Of a stretch of DNA of 64,000 bases, positions 50,416-59,952 are shown one piece after another. The notes beneath the pieces are model-generated. The model was not told the origin of the DNA. It saw only the letters and a list, made by a program, of their open reading frames with translations, and did not search any database. Source of the stretch: Pseudomonas lini (GTDB lineage: Bacteria; Pseudomonadota; Gammaproteobacteria; Pseudomonadales; Pseudomonadaceae); contig NZ_JAUSSR010000008.1 in NCBI RefSeq assembly GCF_030812475.1, positions 1 through 64,000 on the forward strand. Reading direction: 5' to 3'. Each line of letters starts with the position of its first letter. Positions within the stretch are counted from its first letter, which is position 1. The translations under genes and the position numbers were made by a program.

Positions 50416-51810
50416 TCAGTCGAGCTCGTCGTTGGTGGGATGGGCACCGCTGTCGGCGAAGTTCAGCCCGTGTTTACGCAATTTGTCATGCAAGGTCTTG
50501 CGCGGAATGCCCAAGGCTTCGGCAAGGCTGCGCACGGAACTGTGAGAGCGCGCCAGTTCTGCGGCAATCAGGCTCTTTTCGAAGTTTTCGACTTGTTCGC
50601 TGAGACCACCGCTGACCATCTCTACCGTACTCCCAGCCGCCGCGTCAGGGGCGCTGTTGTCCAGCGCAAGTTCCAGGCCCAGGGCAAAGCGTTCGGCAGC
50701 GTTCTGCAGTTCACGCACGTTGCCGGGCCAGGTGTGGCGCAGCAGCAGGGCGCGTTGCCCCGGTTGCAGTTCATGGGGTGGCAAGCCATGACGGGCGCTG
50801 GCTTCATCGGCGAAATGCTGGAACAGCATCAGCGCATCTTCACCGCGCTCACGCAGGGGAGGAATGCGCAGCGGCGCAACGTTGAGGCGGTAATACAAGT
50901 CGGCGCGGAAGCGTCCCTGATCGGCGGACTGGCGCAGGTCTTCCTTGGTCGCGGCGATGATGCGGATGTCCAGCGGTATCAGCTGGTTGCCGCCCAGGCG
51001 CTCGACCACGCGCTCCTGCAGCAAGCGCAGCAATTTCACCTGCACGTCCAGGCTCATGCTTTCGATTTCATCGAGGAACAGCGTGCCGCCGTTGGCGAAT
51101 TCGAACTTGCCGATGCGGCGCTTCTGCGCGCCGGTAAAGGCGCCGGGCTCGTGGCCGAACAGCTCGCTTTCAACCACCGACTCGGCCAGGGCCCCGGCGT
51201 TGATCGCCACGAACGGACCGTTACGCCGACTCGACAGGTCATGCAACGCCCTGGCCACCACTTCTTTGCCGGCACCGGTTTCGCCGAGGATCAGCACGTC
51301 GGCCTTGGTCGCGGCCAATGCCCCGATCTGTTCGCGCAGGCGCAGCATCGGCGCCGATTGCCCGACCAGCCGGGCGCTGAGCGCGTTACGATCGCTCAGC
51401 GCCAGACGCAGGCTACGGTTGTCCAGCACCAACCGGCGCAAGGCCAATGCGCGACGTACGCTGTCGAGCAGCGCGTCACTGGCGAAGGGTTTTTCCAGAA
51501 AGTCATAGGCGCCGGCGCGCATGGCTTGCACCGCCAGCGGTACATCGCCGTGACCGGTGATCAATAGCACCGGCAGCTCCGGATCCTGGGCGTGAAGCTC
51601 GGTCAGCAATTCGATCCCGTCCATGCCGGGCATACGGATGTCACTGACCACCACGCCGGGCCAGTCGCGCTCCAGTTGCCCGGCCAGGCCCTGGGCTTCG
51701 GCGAGCGGCAGGATCTTCAGGCCGGCGAGGTCCAGGGTCTGGCCCAGGGCCTGGCGCAGATGGGGATCGTCGTCGATCAACACGACCTGTATGCGATTGT
51801 CGATGGTCAT
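50416..51810 (-). CDS. dctD: DctD-type sigma-54 response regulator
   Basis: NtrC-family activator, 464 residues: receiver domain with D57 (VVSDIRMPGMDG), AAA+ domain with GETGAGKE, the sigma-54 contact loop GAFTGA, and a Fis-type helix-turn-helix at the end (VRSLAEALGIPRKTLHDKLR). It activates C4-dicarboxylate transport genes. It overlaps dctB by four bases. No dct transporter gene is in the window. Confidence 0.92.
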   Translation of the reverse strand: MTIDNRIQVVLIDDDPHLRQALGQTLDLAGLKILPLAEAQGLAGQLERDWPGVVVSDIRMPGMDGIELLTELHAQDPELPVLLITGHGDVPLAVQAMRAGAYDFLEKPFASDALLDSVRRALALRRLVLDNRSLRLALSDRNALSARLVGQSAPMLRLREQIGALAATKADVLILGETGAGKEVVARALHDLSSRRNGPFVAINAGALAESVVESELFGHEPGAFTGAQKRRIGKFEFANGGTLFLDEIESMSLDVQVKLLRLLQERVVERLGGNQLIPLDIRIIAATKEDLRQSADQGRFRADLYYRLNVAPLRIPPLRERGEDALMLFQHFADEASARHGLPPHELQPGQRALLLRHTWPGNVRELQNAAERFALGLELALDNSAPDAAAGSTVEMVSGGLSEQVENFEKSLIAAELARSHSSVRSLAEALGIPRKTLHDKLRKHGLNFADSGAHPTNDELD

Positions 51811-53615
51811 GCACTTCGGTCCTCGGACGGTTGCAGGCTCACGCCCGGTGCGCCTGGGCGCAACTTCAGGGTAATCAGGGCGCCGCCTTCCTTGTGGTTG
51901 GAGAACGACAGTTCGCCGCCGAAGGCGCGCATCAGGGTTTCGCAGATCGCCAGCCCCAATCCAAGGCCCTGAGTGCGGGTCTTGGTGGTGTAGAACGGCT
52001 CGCTGGCGCGACCCAGTGCTTCCAGGCAGAACCCGGGCCCGTTGTCGCGAATGTACAGCGTGACGCCGTCGGCGGTGGATTGGGCACTCAACCAGAGTTT
52101 ACGCGGCGGGCCTTTTTCCGTCAGGGCGTCGAGGGCATTGGCCAATAGATTGCCCAGCACCTGGCGCAGACGGGTTTCCCCGGCCTCGACCCACAGGGCG
52201 GCGGCCGGCAGATCCCGGATCAATTCGACTTCCATGCTGCGGCGGCGCTTGGCCAGCAGCGCCAGGGCATCGTCCAGCGCCGGTTGCAGGGCGACGCTCT
52301 CCGGGGCGTGGCGATCACGCCGGGCGAAGGCGCGCAGGTGAGCAATGATCGAGGCCATGCGCCCGGTCAGTTCGCTGATCAACTTGAGATTGCCGCGGGC
52401 ATCGTCGGTGCGCTGGTGGTCCAACAGGACTTCGGCGTTCTCCGCGTAACTGCGGATCGCGGCGAGCGGTTGATTGAGTTCGTGGCTGATGCTCGCCGAC
52501 ATCGTGCCCAGCGCCGACAACTTGCCGGCCTGCACCAGATCGTCCTGGGCGCGAACCAGCTCCTGTTGGGCCTGTTCGCGCTCGAGCACTTCCTCTTTCA
52601 ATCGTCGGTTGAGGCCTTCCAGGTCGCTGGTCCGCTCGGCTACCCGACCTTCCAGTTCGTGCCGGGCCTTGGCTTCGAAAGCGATCCGGTCCAGGTAATG
52701 GCGTCGGCGCTGCATCATCAGGCCGAGCAACAGCATCAACACCAACAGTGTCGCGCCACCGATGGCGACCACGGTGCGCACCGGGCGATCGATCAGGGTT
52801 CGAGGGGCGAGGATGCTGACGTTCCAGCCGGTTTCTTCGATCTGTTGGGTCTGGGTCAACCAGGCGGCGGGGTTGAGATTCAATGGTTTTGGATCGCGGG
52901 TCGGGTAGGGTTGAATCGCAATGATGGCCTTGCGTTCTTCTTCACTCAACGGCCGGGTCGAACGGAATCGCCACTCGGGCCGTGAAGTGAGAATGACCAC
53001 CCCGTTATGGTCCGTCAGCAGCAATTGTTCCGGGGTATTGCCCCAGAGGCTTTCGGTATGGTCCAGGTCAACCTTGACCACCAGCACGCCGAGAATTTTC
53101 TCGCCATTGCGCACTGCAGCGGCGAAGAAGTAACCGCGTTTGGCCGACGTGGTGCCCAACCCGAAGAAGCGTCCGAGCCGCCCAGCCATCGCTTCGCTGA
53201 AATAGGGCCGGAAGGAAAAGTTACGTCCGACGAAACTGTCGTGTTTATCCCAATTGGACGCGGCCAGGGTCTTGCCCGTGGTGTCCATCAGGTACATGAC
53301 CTCGGCACCGGTCTGGGCGCTGATATTTTTCAACAAACGGTTGGCGTTGCCTTGGGTGACGCTATCGTCCGGCGCGCCCAGGACGGCTCGCAGGGCCGGC
53401 AGCTCACCGAGGATCTGCGGCAGCACTTCATAGCGGTGCAGGGTGCCCAGCAGGTTGGCGACGTAGAGATCGAGGGTCTGACGGTTCTGTCCGGCCAGTT
53501 CGCTGCGGTAATAGCGCTCGGCCAGATGCTCCAGCGGCCAAAGCAATGGCGCCAGGCATAGCGCGAGCAGCGCCAGGCTGCGCCAGCGGGGTCTGCGAGG
53601 TAGGGTCGAAGTCAT
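51807..53615 (-). CDS. dctB: DctB-type C4-dicarboxylate sensor kinase
   Basis: Membrane histidine kinase, 602 residues: helix 1 (about 13-32), periplasmic double-PAS-like sensor (about 33-285), helix 2 (about 290-310), coiled coil, H-box ISHELNQPLAAIRSYAE and ATPase motifs NALDAL, IRDNGPGF and GLGLGLAICETLM. I place the start at ATG 53615; ATG 53621 or TTG 53624 are also possible because the ribosome site (AGGCG) is weak. Partner of dctD. Confidence 0.9.
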   Translation of the reverse strand: MTSTLPRRPRWRSLALLALCLAPLLWPLEHLAERYYRSELAGQNRQTLDLYVANLLGTLHRYEVLPQILGELPALRAVLGAPDDSVTQGNANRLLKNISAQTGAEVMYLMDTTGKTLAASNWDKHDSFVGRNFSFRPYFSEAMAGRLGRFFGLGTTSAKRGYFFAAAVRNGEKILGVLVVKVDLDHTESLWGNTPEQLLLTDHNGVVILTSRPEWRFRSTRPLSEEERKAIIAIQPYPTRDPKPLNLNPAAWLTQTQQIEETGWNVSILAPRTLIDRPVRTVVAIGGATLLVLMLLLGLMMQRRRHYLDRIAFEAKARHELEGRVAERTSDLEGLNRRLKEEVLEREQAQQELVRAQDDLVQAGKLSALGTMSASISHELNQPLAAIRSYAENAEVLLDHQRTDDARGNLKLISELTGRMASIIAHLRAFARRDRHAPESVALQPALDDALALLAKRRRSMEVELIRDLPAAALWVEAGETRLRQVLGNLLANALDALTEKGPPRKLWLSAQSTADGVTLYIRDNGPGFCLEALGRASEPFYTTKTRTQGLGLGLAICETLMRAFGGELSFSNHKEGGALITLKLRPGAPGVSLQPSEDRSA

Positions 53616-53746
53616 GAGCATCAAACGCCTGGGGGTACAGGCGCATTATGCCTAGGCTTGCGGGCGCAGTCTGCGCGGCGTGGGGGTTGTGTATTGTCCC
53701 CGGCAGTGGCGATATAAGCGCCTAATAAAATTTCAGGGGTCATTGT

Positions 53747-56659
53747 ATGCCGCTTGCCACGTTGATTCATCGCGCCAGTCTTCCCGGTCCGCAAGTGTCC
53801 GTGGAGCAGGCTGTGCAGTTACTCGAAGGGCATTACGGGCTGAGCGGCAAGTTGAAGGCCCTCGGCAGCCAGCAAGACCTCAACTACCGCGTTGACAGTG
53901 ACCAGGGCCAATTCGTCCTGAAAATCTGTCGTGGCGATTACTCCGCGCTGGAGCTGCAAGCCCAGCATGCGGGGCTCAGGCATTTGGCTGAACATTGCCA
54001 GGTGCAGGCGCCGCGGGTGATCCCTGCGAAAACGGGTTCAGACCTGCTTACCCTTGAAGTCGACGGCCAGGCGGTGCATGTGCGCCTGCTTGATTTCATC
54101 GAAGGGCAGTCCCTCACGCACCTGGACCATCTGCCGGTTTCGGTGGTGGCCGGGTTCGGTCGACTGTGTGGCGAAATGGATCTGGCGTTGGCCAATTTCG
54201 ACCATCCGGGTCTCGAACGCACGCTGCAATGGGACGCTCGCCATGCCAGCGCGTTAATCGCCCATTTGCTGCCAATCATCAAGGACGACCAGCAACGCGC
54301 GCTGATCGCCGGCGTGGTCGAGCGTGCCGAGCGCCAATTACAGCCGCTTGTGGATAAGTTGCCGGTGCAGGCCATCCACATGGATATCACCGATGACAAC
54401 GTGGTCTGGCAGCGCGATTTGCAGCGCCAATGGCAATTGCAGGGCGTGATCGATTTCGGCGACCTGGTTCGCACCTGGCGCATCAGCGATCTGTCGGTGA
54501 CCTGCGCGGCGTTGTTGCATCACGCCGGTGGCGATCCTTTCTACATCCTGCCGGCGGTCCAGGCTTATCACGCGCTAAATCCGTTGCAGCCTGCAGAACT
54601 GCGGGCGCTCTGGCCGCTGATTGTCACGCGGGCGGCGGTGCTGGTGCTCAGCGGCGAGCAGCAGGTCAGTATCGATCCGGGTAATGAATACAGTCGTGAC
54701 AACCTGACCCATGAATGGGAGATCTTGCGCGTTGCCACCTCGGTGCCCTCGGCGTTGATGGAGGCAGCGATTCTTGCCGCGGTCGGTCAGAGCCTGCCGA
54801 GCATCGAGGACGAAGGTTTTGCACCGCTGCTGCCGGGACTGGTGGGGCGTGAGTTTGCCCTGATCGATTTGGGCGTGCTCAGCCCGCATTTCGACGCGGG
54901 TAACTGGGAGCAGGCAGGAATCGACCAGCGCCTGTTGGCCGAAGCCGCGACAACGCACGGTCTGGCGGCCAGCCGTTATGGGCAGTACCGGCTGTCTCGT
55001 ACCCGACCGGACAGCGCGATTGAGCCGGACACTTTCCCACTGCACGTCGAGTTGCAAGTGCCCCATGGCACTGCTGTGGAATCGCCGTTTGCCGGAGTGG
55101 TGCATCAGCCTGCGCCAAATTTGTTGCAACTGGACGGCCCGCAATTGAGCGTGCGGTTATGGGGCGTGACGCCGTCGCTGCACAGCGGTGCGGCGCTGGT
55201 CAAAGGCCAGGTGCTGGGTTCAGTCAGCGGGCCGCTGGTGGTGCAGTTGTGCCGAGGCGCATCGTTCGATGCTCCGCTGTTTTGCACGCCATCGCGCGCT
55301 GCCGCCTGGCAGGCGTTGTGCCCGTCGCCGGCGGCGTTGCTGGGGCTGGCCTGCGACGCACAGGAGGAGCTCGACTCGGCGACATTGCTGGCGCGCCGCG
55401 ACGCCAGTTTCGCCCGCACGCAAAAACACTACTACCTCGACCCGCCACGCATCGAGCGCGGCTGGCGCAATCACCTGATCGATATGCAGGGCCGGTCTTA
55501 CCTCGACATGCTCAACAACGTCGCGGTGCTGGGCCATGGTCACCCGCGCATGGCGGCGGTCGCCAGTCGCCAGTGGTCGCTGCTCAACACCAACTCACGT
55601 TTCAACTACGCGGCGGTTGCCGAGTTCTCCGAACGCTTGCTGAAGTTGTCACCGGACTCCATGGACCGCGTGTTCCTGGTCAACAGCGGCAGCGAGGCCA
55701 ATGACCTGGCGATTCGCCTGGCGTGGGCCTACAGCGGCGGGCGCGACATGCTCAGCGTGCTGGAGGCTTATCACGGCTGGACAGTGGGCGCGGACGCGGT
55801 CTCGACCTCGATCGCCGACAACCCCAAGGCGTTGAACAGCCGCCCGGACTGGGTGCATCCGGTCACCGCGCCGAACTCTTATCGCGGCGAATTCCGGGGT
55901 GCCGACAGCACACCGGACTACGTGCGCAGCGTCGAACACAACCTGGCAAACATTGCCGGGCAGAACCGTCAGCTCGCCGGTTTCATCTGCGAACCGGTGT
56001 ACGGCAACGCCGGCGGTATCTCGCTGCCACCGGGCTACCTGAAGCAGGTCTATGAACTGGTTCGCGCCCAAGGCGGCGTGTGCATCGCCGACGAAGTGCA
56101 GGTCGGGTACGGGCGCATGGGCAACTTCTTCTGGGGCTTTGAAGAGCAGGGCGTGGTGCCGGATATCATCACCATGGCCAAGGGCATGGGTAACGGCCAG
56201 CCGTTGGGCGCAGTCATCACCCGCAGGGAAATCGCCGAAGCGCTGGAGGCCGAGGGGTATTTCTTCTCGTCGGCAGGCGGTAGCCCGGTCAGTTGCCAGA
56301 TCGGCATGGCGGTGCTGGATGTGATGGAGGAAGAGAAACTGTGGGAAAACGCTCAGGTCGTGGGCGGATATTTCAAGCAGCGTCTGGAGGCGCTGATCGA
56401 TATCCATCCGCTGGTGGGCGCGGTGCATGGTTCGGGCTTTTATCTTGGGGTCGAGCTGATTCGAAACCGTGAAACCCTGGAACCGGCGACGGCAGAAACC
56501 ACGGCACTGTGTGATCGTCTCCGGGAGTTGGGCATTTTCATGCAGCCGACCGGTGATTACCTGAACATTCTCAAGATCAAGCCGCCGATGGTCACCTCGC
56601 GCCAGAGTGTGGATTTCTTTGTCGACATGCTGGCGAAGGTGCTCGCCGAAGGTCTGTAA
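53747..56659 (+). CDS. Kinase-aminotransferase fusion (APH + class III PLP)
   Basis: Three-part protein of 970 residues. Residues 1 to about 330: aminoglycoside-phosphotransferase/choline-kinase fold with H211-D213-N218 (HMDITDDN) and metal D236 (VIDFGDL). About 440-520: a peptidase M23/lipoyl-like beta region (PFAGVVHQ, LVKGQVLGSV). About 560-970: class III aminotransferase with DEVQVGYGRMG and PLP lysine about K812 (ITMAKGMGNGQPLG). The layout matches a substrate kinase plus a phospholyase, as in the 5-hydroxylysine or ethanolamine-phosphate enzymes. The substrate is inferred only. Confidence 0.87.
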   Translation: MPLATLIHRASLPGPQVSVEQAVQLLEGHYGLSGKLKALGSQQDLNYRVDSDQGQFVLKICRGDYSALELQAQHAGLRHLAEHCQVQAPRVIPAKTGSDLLTLEVDGQAVHVRLLDFIEGQSLTHLDHLPVSVVAGFGRLCGEMDLALANFDHPGLERTLQWDARHASALIAHLLPIIKDDQQRALIAGVVERAERQLQPLVDKLPVQAIHMDITDDNVVWQRDLQRQWQLQGVIDFGDLVRTWRISDLSVTCAALLHHAGGDPFYILPAVQAYHALNPLQPAELRALWPLIVTRAAVLVLSGEQQVSIDPGNEYSRDNLTHEWEILRVATSVPSALMEAAILAAVGQSLPSIEDEGFAPLLPGLVGREFALIDLGVLSPHFDAGNWEQAGIDQRLLAEAATTHGLAASRYGQYRLSRTRPDSAIEPDTFPLHVELQVPHGTAVESPFAGVVHQPAPNLLQLDGPQLSVRLWGVTPSLHSGAALVKGQVLGSVSGPLVVQLCRGASFDAPLFCTPSRAAAWQALCPSPAALLGLACDAQEELDSATLLARRDASFARTQKHYYLDPPRIERGWRNHLIDMQGRSYLDMLNNVAVLGHGHPRMAAVASRQWSLLNTNSRFNYAAVAEFSERLLKLSPDSMDRVFLVNSGSEANDLAIRLAWAYSGGRDMLSVLEAYHGWTVGADAVSTSIADNPKALNSRPDWVHPVTAPNSYRGEFRGADSTPDYVRSVEHNLANIAGQNRQLAGFICEPVYGNAGGISLPPGYLKQVYELVRAQGGVCIADEVQVGYGRMGNFFWGFEEQGVVPDIITMAKGMGNGQPLGAVITRREIAEALEAEGYFFSSAGGSPVSCQIGMAVLDVMEEEKLWENAQVVGGYFKQRLEALIDIHPLVGAVHGSGFYLGVELIRNRETLEPATAETTALCDRLRELGIFMQPTGDYLNILKIKPPMVTSRQSVDFFVDMLAKVLAEGL

Positions 56660-56672
56660 ACACCCGACCCCT

Positions 56673-56787
56673 GTAGGAGCTGGCTTGTCGGATCGCCGCA
56701 CCGCAGCGAAAAACGCCAAGGCACCGCGTTCAAGCAGAAAACACGCGTTATCGTTGACGGCCATCGCGAGCAGGCTCGCGCCTACAA
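56673..56787. repeat. Mixed family I/II composite repeat
   Basis: Left half reads CTGTAGGAGCTGGCTTGTCG and GATCGCCGCACCGCAGCGAA (family II); right half has the family I core ACACGCGTTATCGTTGACGG and arm ATCGCGAGCAGGCTCGCGCC. It looks like a chimera of the two repeat families. Confidence 0.8.
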
Positions 56788-56816
56788 AGGGACTGAAAAT
56801 ATCGATTATTATCGGT

Positions 56817-56834
56817 TTATTTTCCTGAAAATAA
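56817..56834. promoter_or_regulatory. Palindrome upstream of aguB
   Basis: Perfect palindrome TTATTTTC-CT-GAAAATAA in AT-rich sequence 153 bases before aguB. It is a plausible operator for the agmatine genes. The usual TetR-type regulator gene aguR is not adjacent here. Confidence 0.45.
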
Positions 56835-56986
56835 GACAGAAGGAAGTGGTAAGGCTTTTAAAGCCGATTTTTATCGGCTATAAAGTCACCGCTGCCCCGG
56901 TGTGCCTCACCACACCCGGTGCTTCCCATTTCTGTCATCGGTCGATGCCACACTCGACCCTCAAGCACCTGCTCAGGAGCCGATTC

Positions 56987-57865
56987 ATGAGCCGTATCGT
57001 TACCGTCGCCGCTACCCAGATGGCTTGTTCCTGGGACCTGGAAGCCAACATCGAGACCGCTGAGAAGCTGGTCCGTGAGGCCGCGGCCAAAGGCGCGCAG
57101 ATCATTCTGATCCAGGAGCTGTTCGAGGCTCCCTACTTCTGCCAGAAGCCGAACCCGGATTACCTGCAGCTGGCGACGACCGTTGAAGACAACGTCGCGA
57201 TCAAGCATTTCCAGAAAGTCGCCAAGGAACTGCAAGTGGTGCTGCCGATCAGCTTCTACGAATTGGCGGGGCGTGCACGTTTCAACAGCGTCGCGATCAT
57301 CGATGCCGACGGCAGCAATCTCGGGATTTATCGTAAAAGCCACATTCCGGACGGCCCTGGCTATCACGAAAAGTACTACTTCAACCCGGGTGATACCGGC
57401 TTCAAAGTCTGGAACACCCGTTACGCGAAAATCGGCGTGGGCATTTGCTGGGACCAGTGGTTCCCCGAGTGCGCCCGCAGCATGGCGCTGCAAGGTGCGG
57501 AAATCCTGTTCTATCCGACCGCCATCGGCAGCGAGCCCCACGACAAGACCATTTCGTCCCGTGACCACTGGCAGCGTGTGCAACAAGGCCATGCCGGCGC
57601 CAACCTGATGCCGCTGATCGCCAGCAACCGCATCGGTAACGAAGAGCAGGACGGCTACGACATCACGTTCTACGGCTCGTCGTTCATCGCCAACCAGTTC
57701 GGTGACAAAGTTCAGGAGCTCGACAAAACCGAAGAAGGTATTCTGGTGCACAGTTTCGACCTCGACGAGCTCGAGCACATCCGCAGCGCGTGGGGGTCGT
57801 TCCGTGATCGTCGCCCGAACCTGTACGGCGCGCTGAAAACCCTCGACGGTTCCCTGGAGTCCTGA
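56987..57865 (+). CDS. aguB: N-carbamoylputrescine amidase
   Basis: Nitrilase-superfamily enzyme, 292 residues: Glu in IQELFEAPYF, Lys in YRKSHIPDGPGYHEK and Cys in GVGICWDQWFPE form the triad. It converts N-carbamoylputrescine to putrescine. CAGGAG lies seven bases before the ATG at 56987; the 47 codons upstream of it are not conserved. It is co-transcribed with aguA five bases downstream. Confidence 0.93.
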   Translation: MSRIVTVAATQMACSWDLEANIETAEKLVREAAAKGAQIILIQELFEAPYFCQKPNPDYLQLATTVEDNVAIKHFQKVAKELQVVLPISFYELAGRARFNSVAIIDADGSNLGIYRKSHIPDGPGYHEKYYFNPGDTGFKVWNTRYAKIGVGICWDQWFPECARSMALQGAEILFYPTAIGSEPHDKTISSRDHWQRVQQGHAGANLMPLIASNRIGNEEQDGYDITFYGSSFIANQFGDKVQELDKTEEGILVHSFDLDELEHIRSAWGSFRDRRPNLYGALKTLDGSLES

Positions 57866-57870
57866 TCGCC

Positions 57871-58977
57871 ATGACCACTTTGAACAGCACCCCTCGCGCC
57901 GACGGCTTTTACATGCCGGCCGAATGGGCACCCCAAACCCAGACCTGGATGATCTGGCCCGAGCGCCCGGACAACTGGCGTCTGGGTGGCAAACCGGCGC
58001 AAGCCGCGCACGTGGCGGTGGCCAAAGCCATCGCCCGTTTCGAACCGGTGACCGTGGCGGTGTCCGCCGGTCAATACGAAAACGCTCGCGCCCGTCTCGA
58101 CGTACCGAATATCCGTGTGGTCGAAATGTCCAGCGATGACGCTTGGGTTCGCGACACCGGCCCTACGTTCGTGATCAACAACAGCGGCGAAGTCCGCGGT
58201 GTGAACTGGGACTTCAACGCGTGGGGCGGTTTCGACGGAGGCCTGTATTCGCCATGGAATCGTGATTCGCAGGTCGGCGGCAAGATCCTCGAGATCGAGC
58301 GTAGCCAGCGCTACCGTACCGAGGGTTTTGTGCTCGAAGGCGGCTCGATTCATGTCGATGGCGAAGGCACGCTCATTACTACTGAAGAATGCCTGCTTAA
58401 CCGCAATCGCAATCCGCACATGAGCCGTGCAGAAATAGAAGCGGTGCTGAGCGCGAATCTGGCCGTGGATAAAATCATCTGGCTCCCGGACGGCTTGTTC
58501 AACGACGAAACCGATGGTCATGTGGATAACTTCTGCTGCTACGTGCGTCCGGGTGAAGTGCTGTTGGCCTGGACCGACGATCCGCAAGACCCCAACTACC
58601 CACGCTGCCAGGCCGCCATGAAAGTGTTGCAAGGCAGCACAGACGCCAAGGGTCGCCCATTCACGGTGCACAAGATGCCGATTCCGGGGCCGCTGTATGC
58701 AACCGAAGAAGAATGCGCAGGTGTCGACCCGGTGGATGGCACTCAGGAACGCAATCCGACGGTTCGTCTGGCCGGTTCCTATGTGAACTTTCTGATCGTC
58801 AACGGTGGCATCATCGCGCCAAGCTTCGACGATCCCCTGGACGGCCCGGCAAAAGAGTTGTTGCAGGCGCTGTTCCCACAGCACGAAGTGGTGATGGTGC
58901 CGGGGCGGGAATTGTTACTGGGTGGAGGCAACATCCACTGCCTTACCCAACAACAGCCGGCGCCACACCTGCAATGA
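57871..58977 (+). CDS. aguA: Agmatine deiminase
   Basis: Guanidino-modifying enzyme of 368 residues that turns agmatine into N-carbamoylputrescine. FYMPAEWAPQTQTWMIWPER is the N-terminal hallmark; the active-site cysteine is in GGGNIHC (about C357) near the C-terminus; DDAWVRDTGP and ETDGHVDN carry Asp/His. Ends with a terminator 70 bases on. Second gene of the putrescine pathway. Confidence 0.94.
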   Translation: MTTLNSTPRADGFYMPAEWAPQTQTWMIWPERPDNWRLGGKPAQAAHVAVAKAIARFEPVTVAVSAGQYENARARLDVPNIRVVEMSSDDAWVRDTGPTFVINNSGEVRGVNWDFNAWGGFDGGLYSPWNRDSQVGGKILEIERSQRYRTEGFVLEGGSIHVDGEGTLITTEECLLNRNRNPHMSRAEIEAVLSANLAVDKIIWLPDGLFNDETDGHVDNFCCYVRPGEVLLAWTDDPQDPNYPRCQAAMKVLQGSTDAKGRPFTVHKMPIPGPLYATEEECAGVDPVDGTQERNPTVRLAGSYVNFLIVNGGIIAPSFDDPLDGPAKELLQALFPQHEVVMVPGRELLLGGGNIHCLTQQQPAPHLQ

Positions 58978-59046
58978 GTGCAGTTGTAACAGCTTGAGTT
59001 ACATGCAAAATCCACCGGGCAAGGCGTTTTTCCCGGCGCTTTGCAA

Positions 59047-59082
59047 AGAGCCCGCGGCCCATCAGGGTTGCGGGCTTTTTTG
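59047..59082 (+). terminator. Intrinsic terminator of aguBA
   Basis: Stem AGCCCGC/GCGGGCT (59049-59055 with 59070-59076) followed by TTTTT. Confidence 0.88.
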
Positions 59083-59214
59083 TATCCGTCGGTCGACGAG
59101 TCCGAAACCTTGGCACAGCTCTTGTATCTGTTCTGGAGTAGAGCAGGGGGGGAGAACTGCGATGTTCTGTCATAAACCTTGGATAAGTTAGCCGCTCACG
59201 AACCAGGAGAGCGC

Positions 59215-59433
59215 GTGGAAATGAACGCCGAAGTGAATGTAATGGGAGAGCGGGCGTTGCATCCCCTGGCAGTAAACAGCGAATCGCTCCAGATCCTGGC
59301 GCACTGGTTAAAGTCCAATGGAACGCGTCCGATCGAAGACACAGATCCGCGCCTGATGATGATCGAGCGTTACCCTGCTGGCTTATTCAGCGAAGCGGAG
59401 CTGGAGGCGCTGTGGGATGTGATGGAAGGATAA
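59215..59433 (+). CDS. Small conserved-looking hypothetical protein
   Basis: Acidic protein of 72 residues from a GTG at 59215, five bases after AGGAG; an ATG two codons later is the alternative. It contains LAHWLKSNGTRPIEDTDPRL and ERYPAGLFSEAELEALWDVM, helical and soluble. A terminator follows. Function unknown. Confidence 0.7.
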   Translation: MEMNAEVNVMGERALHPLAVNSESLQILAHWLKSNGTRPIEDTDPRLMMIERYPAGLFSEAELEALWDVMEG

Positions 59434-59455
59434 GAAGCACAACAACGGATTGATG

Positions 59456-59488
59456 GAAGCGCTGCCGGGATGGTGGCGCTTTTTTTAT
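59456..59488 (+). terminator. Intrinsic terminator
   Basis: Stem AAGCGC/GCGCTT (59457-59462 with 59476-59481) and seven T residues, 23 bases after the small gene. Confidence 0.85.
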
Positions 59489-59755
59489 GGCGAGACGTTT
59501 TTCGGGGGGTATCTGTGATTGAAGGCGATGTAAGAGGTTTCAGATCATGCTCACCCAGGCTACGCGGGTTACGCCCGATGACATTTGCGCTGTAACTGTG
59601 CCAATGACATATTCTCAAATAGATTGTTTGTAACCCCTTATATGACTCATTAACGTGTTTGCGCTCAAGATAAAATGGGTTAAAGCGGGCAGGCATTTAA
59701 CACAGATAAATCTTTTCTCGGACGATTTCTGCCTGTTCACAGACGATGCATGAAA

Positions 59756-59872
59756 TTGACACGTTGTTGACGGCGCGGCTACGATTCGCCCAACGCCTGT
59801 GGCTAACCGCCATGACTCATAAAATTACAATAAGGCCCGCCGCGACTCGTCGTGGGCGGGCCTTATTGTTTT
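59756..59872 (+). ncRNA. Candidate small RNA or attenuated oprD leader
   Basis: A promoter-like pair TTGACA (59756-59761) and TACGAT (59780-59785) with an 18-base spacer, then about 80 bases without a gene, then a 13-base perfect stem AATAAGGCCCGCC/GGCGGGCCTTATT (59829-59841, 59855-59867) with an inner CGAC/GTCG and a short T-tract. An upstream hairpin GTGGC/GCCAT is possible. It is either a free RNA or an early stop in the oprD leader. Confidence 0.55.
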
Positions 59873-59952
59873 AAGGTGAAAAAAGAGCGCAAAAGCGCCA
59901 TTTCAGCCGTTGGACACAGCGCGTATCAACCCGTAATAAGGAAAAGAACAAA

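Noticed and set aside
59370..59696. Minus-strand frame between the small gene and oprD
   Set aside because: Overlaps a terminator and AT-rich sequence; no conserved pattern seen.
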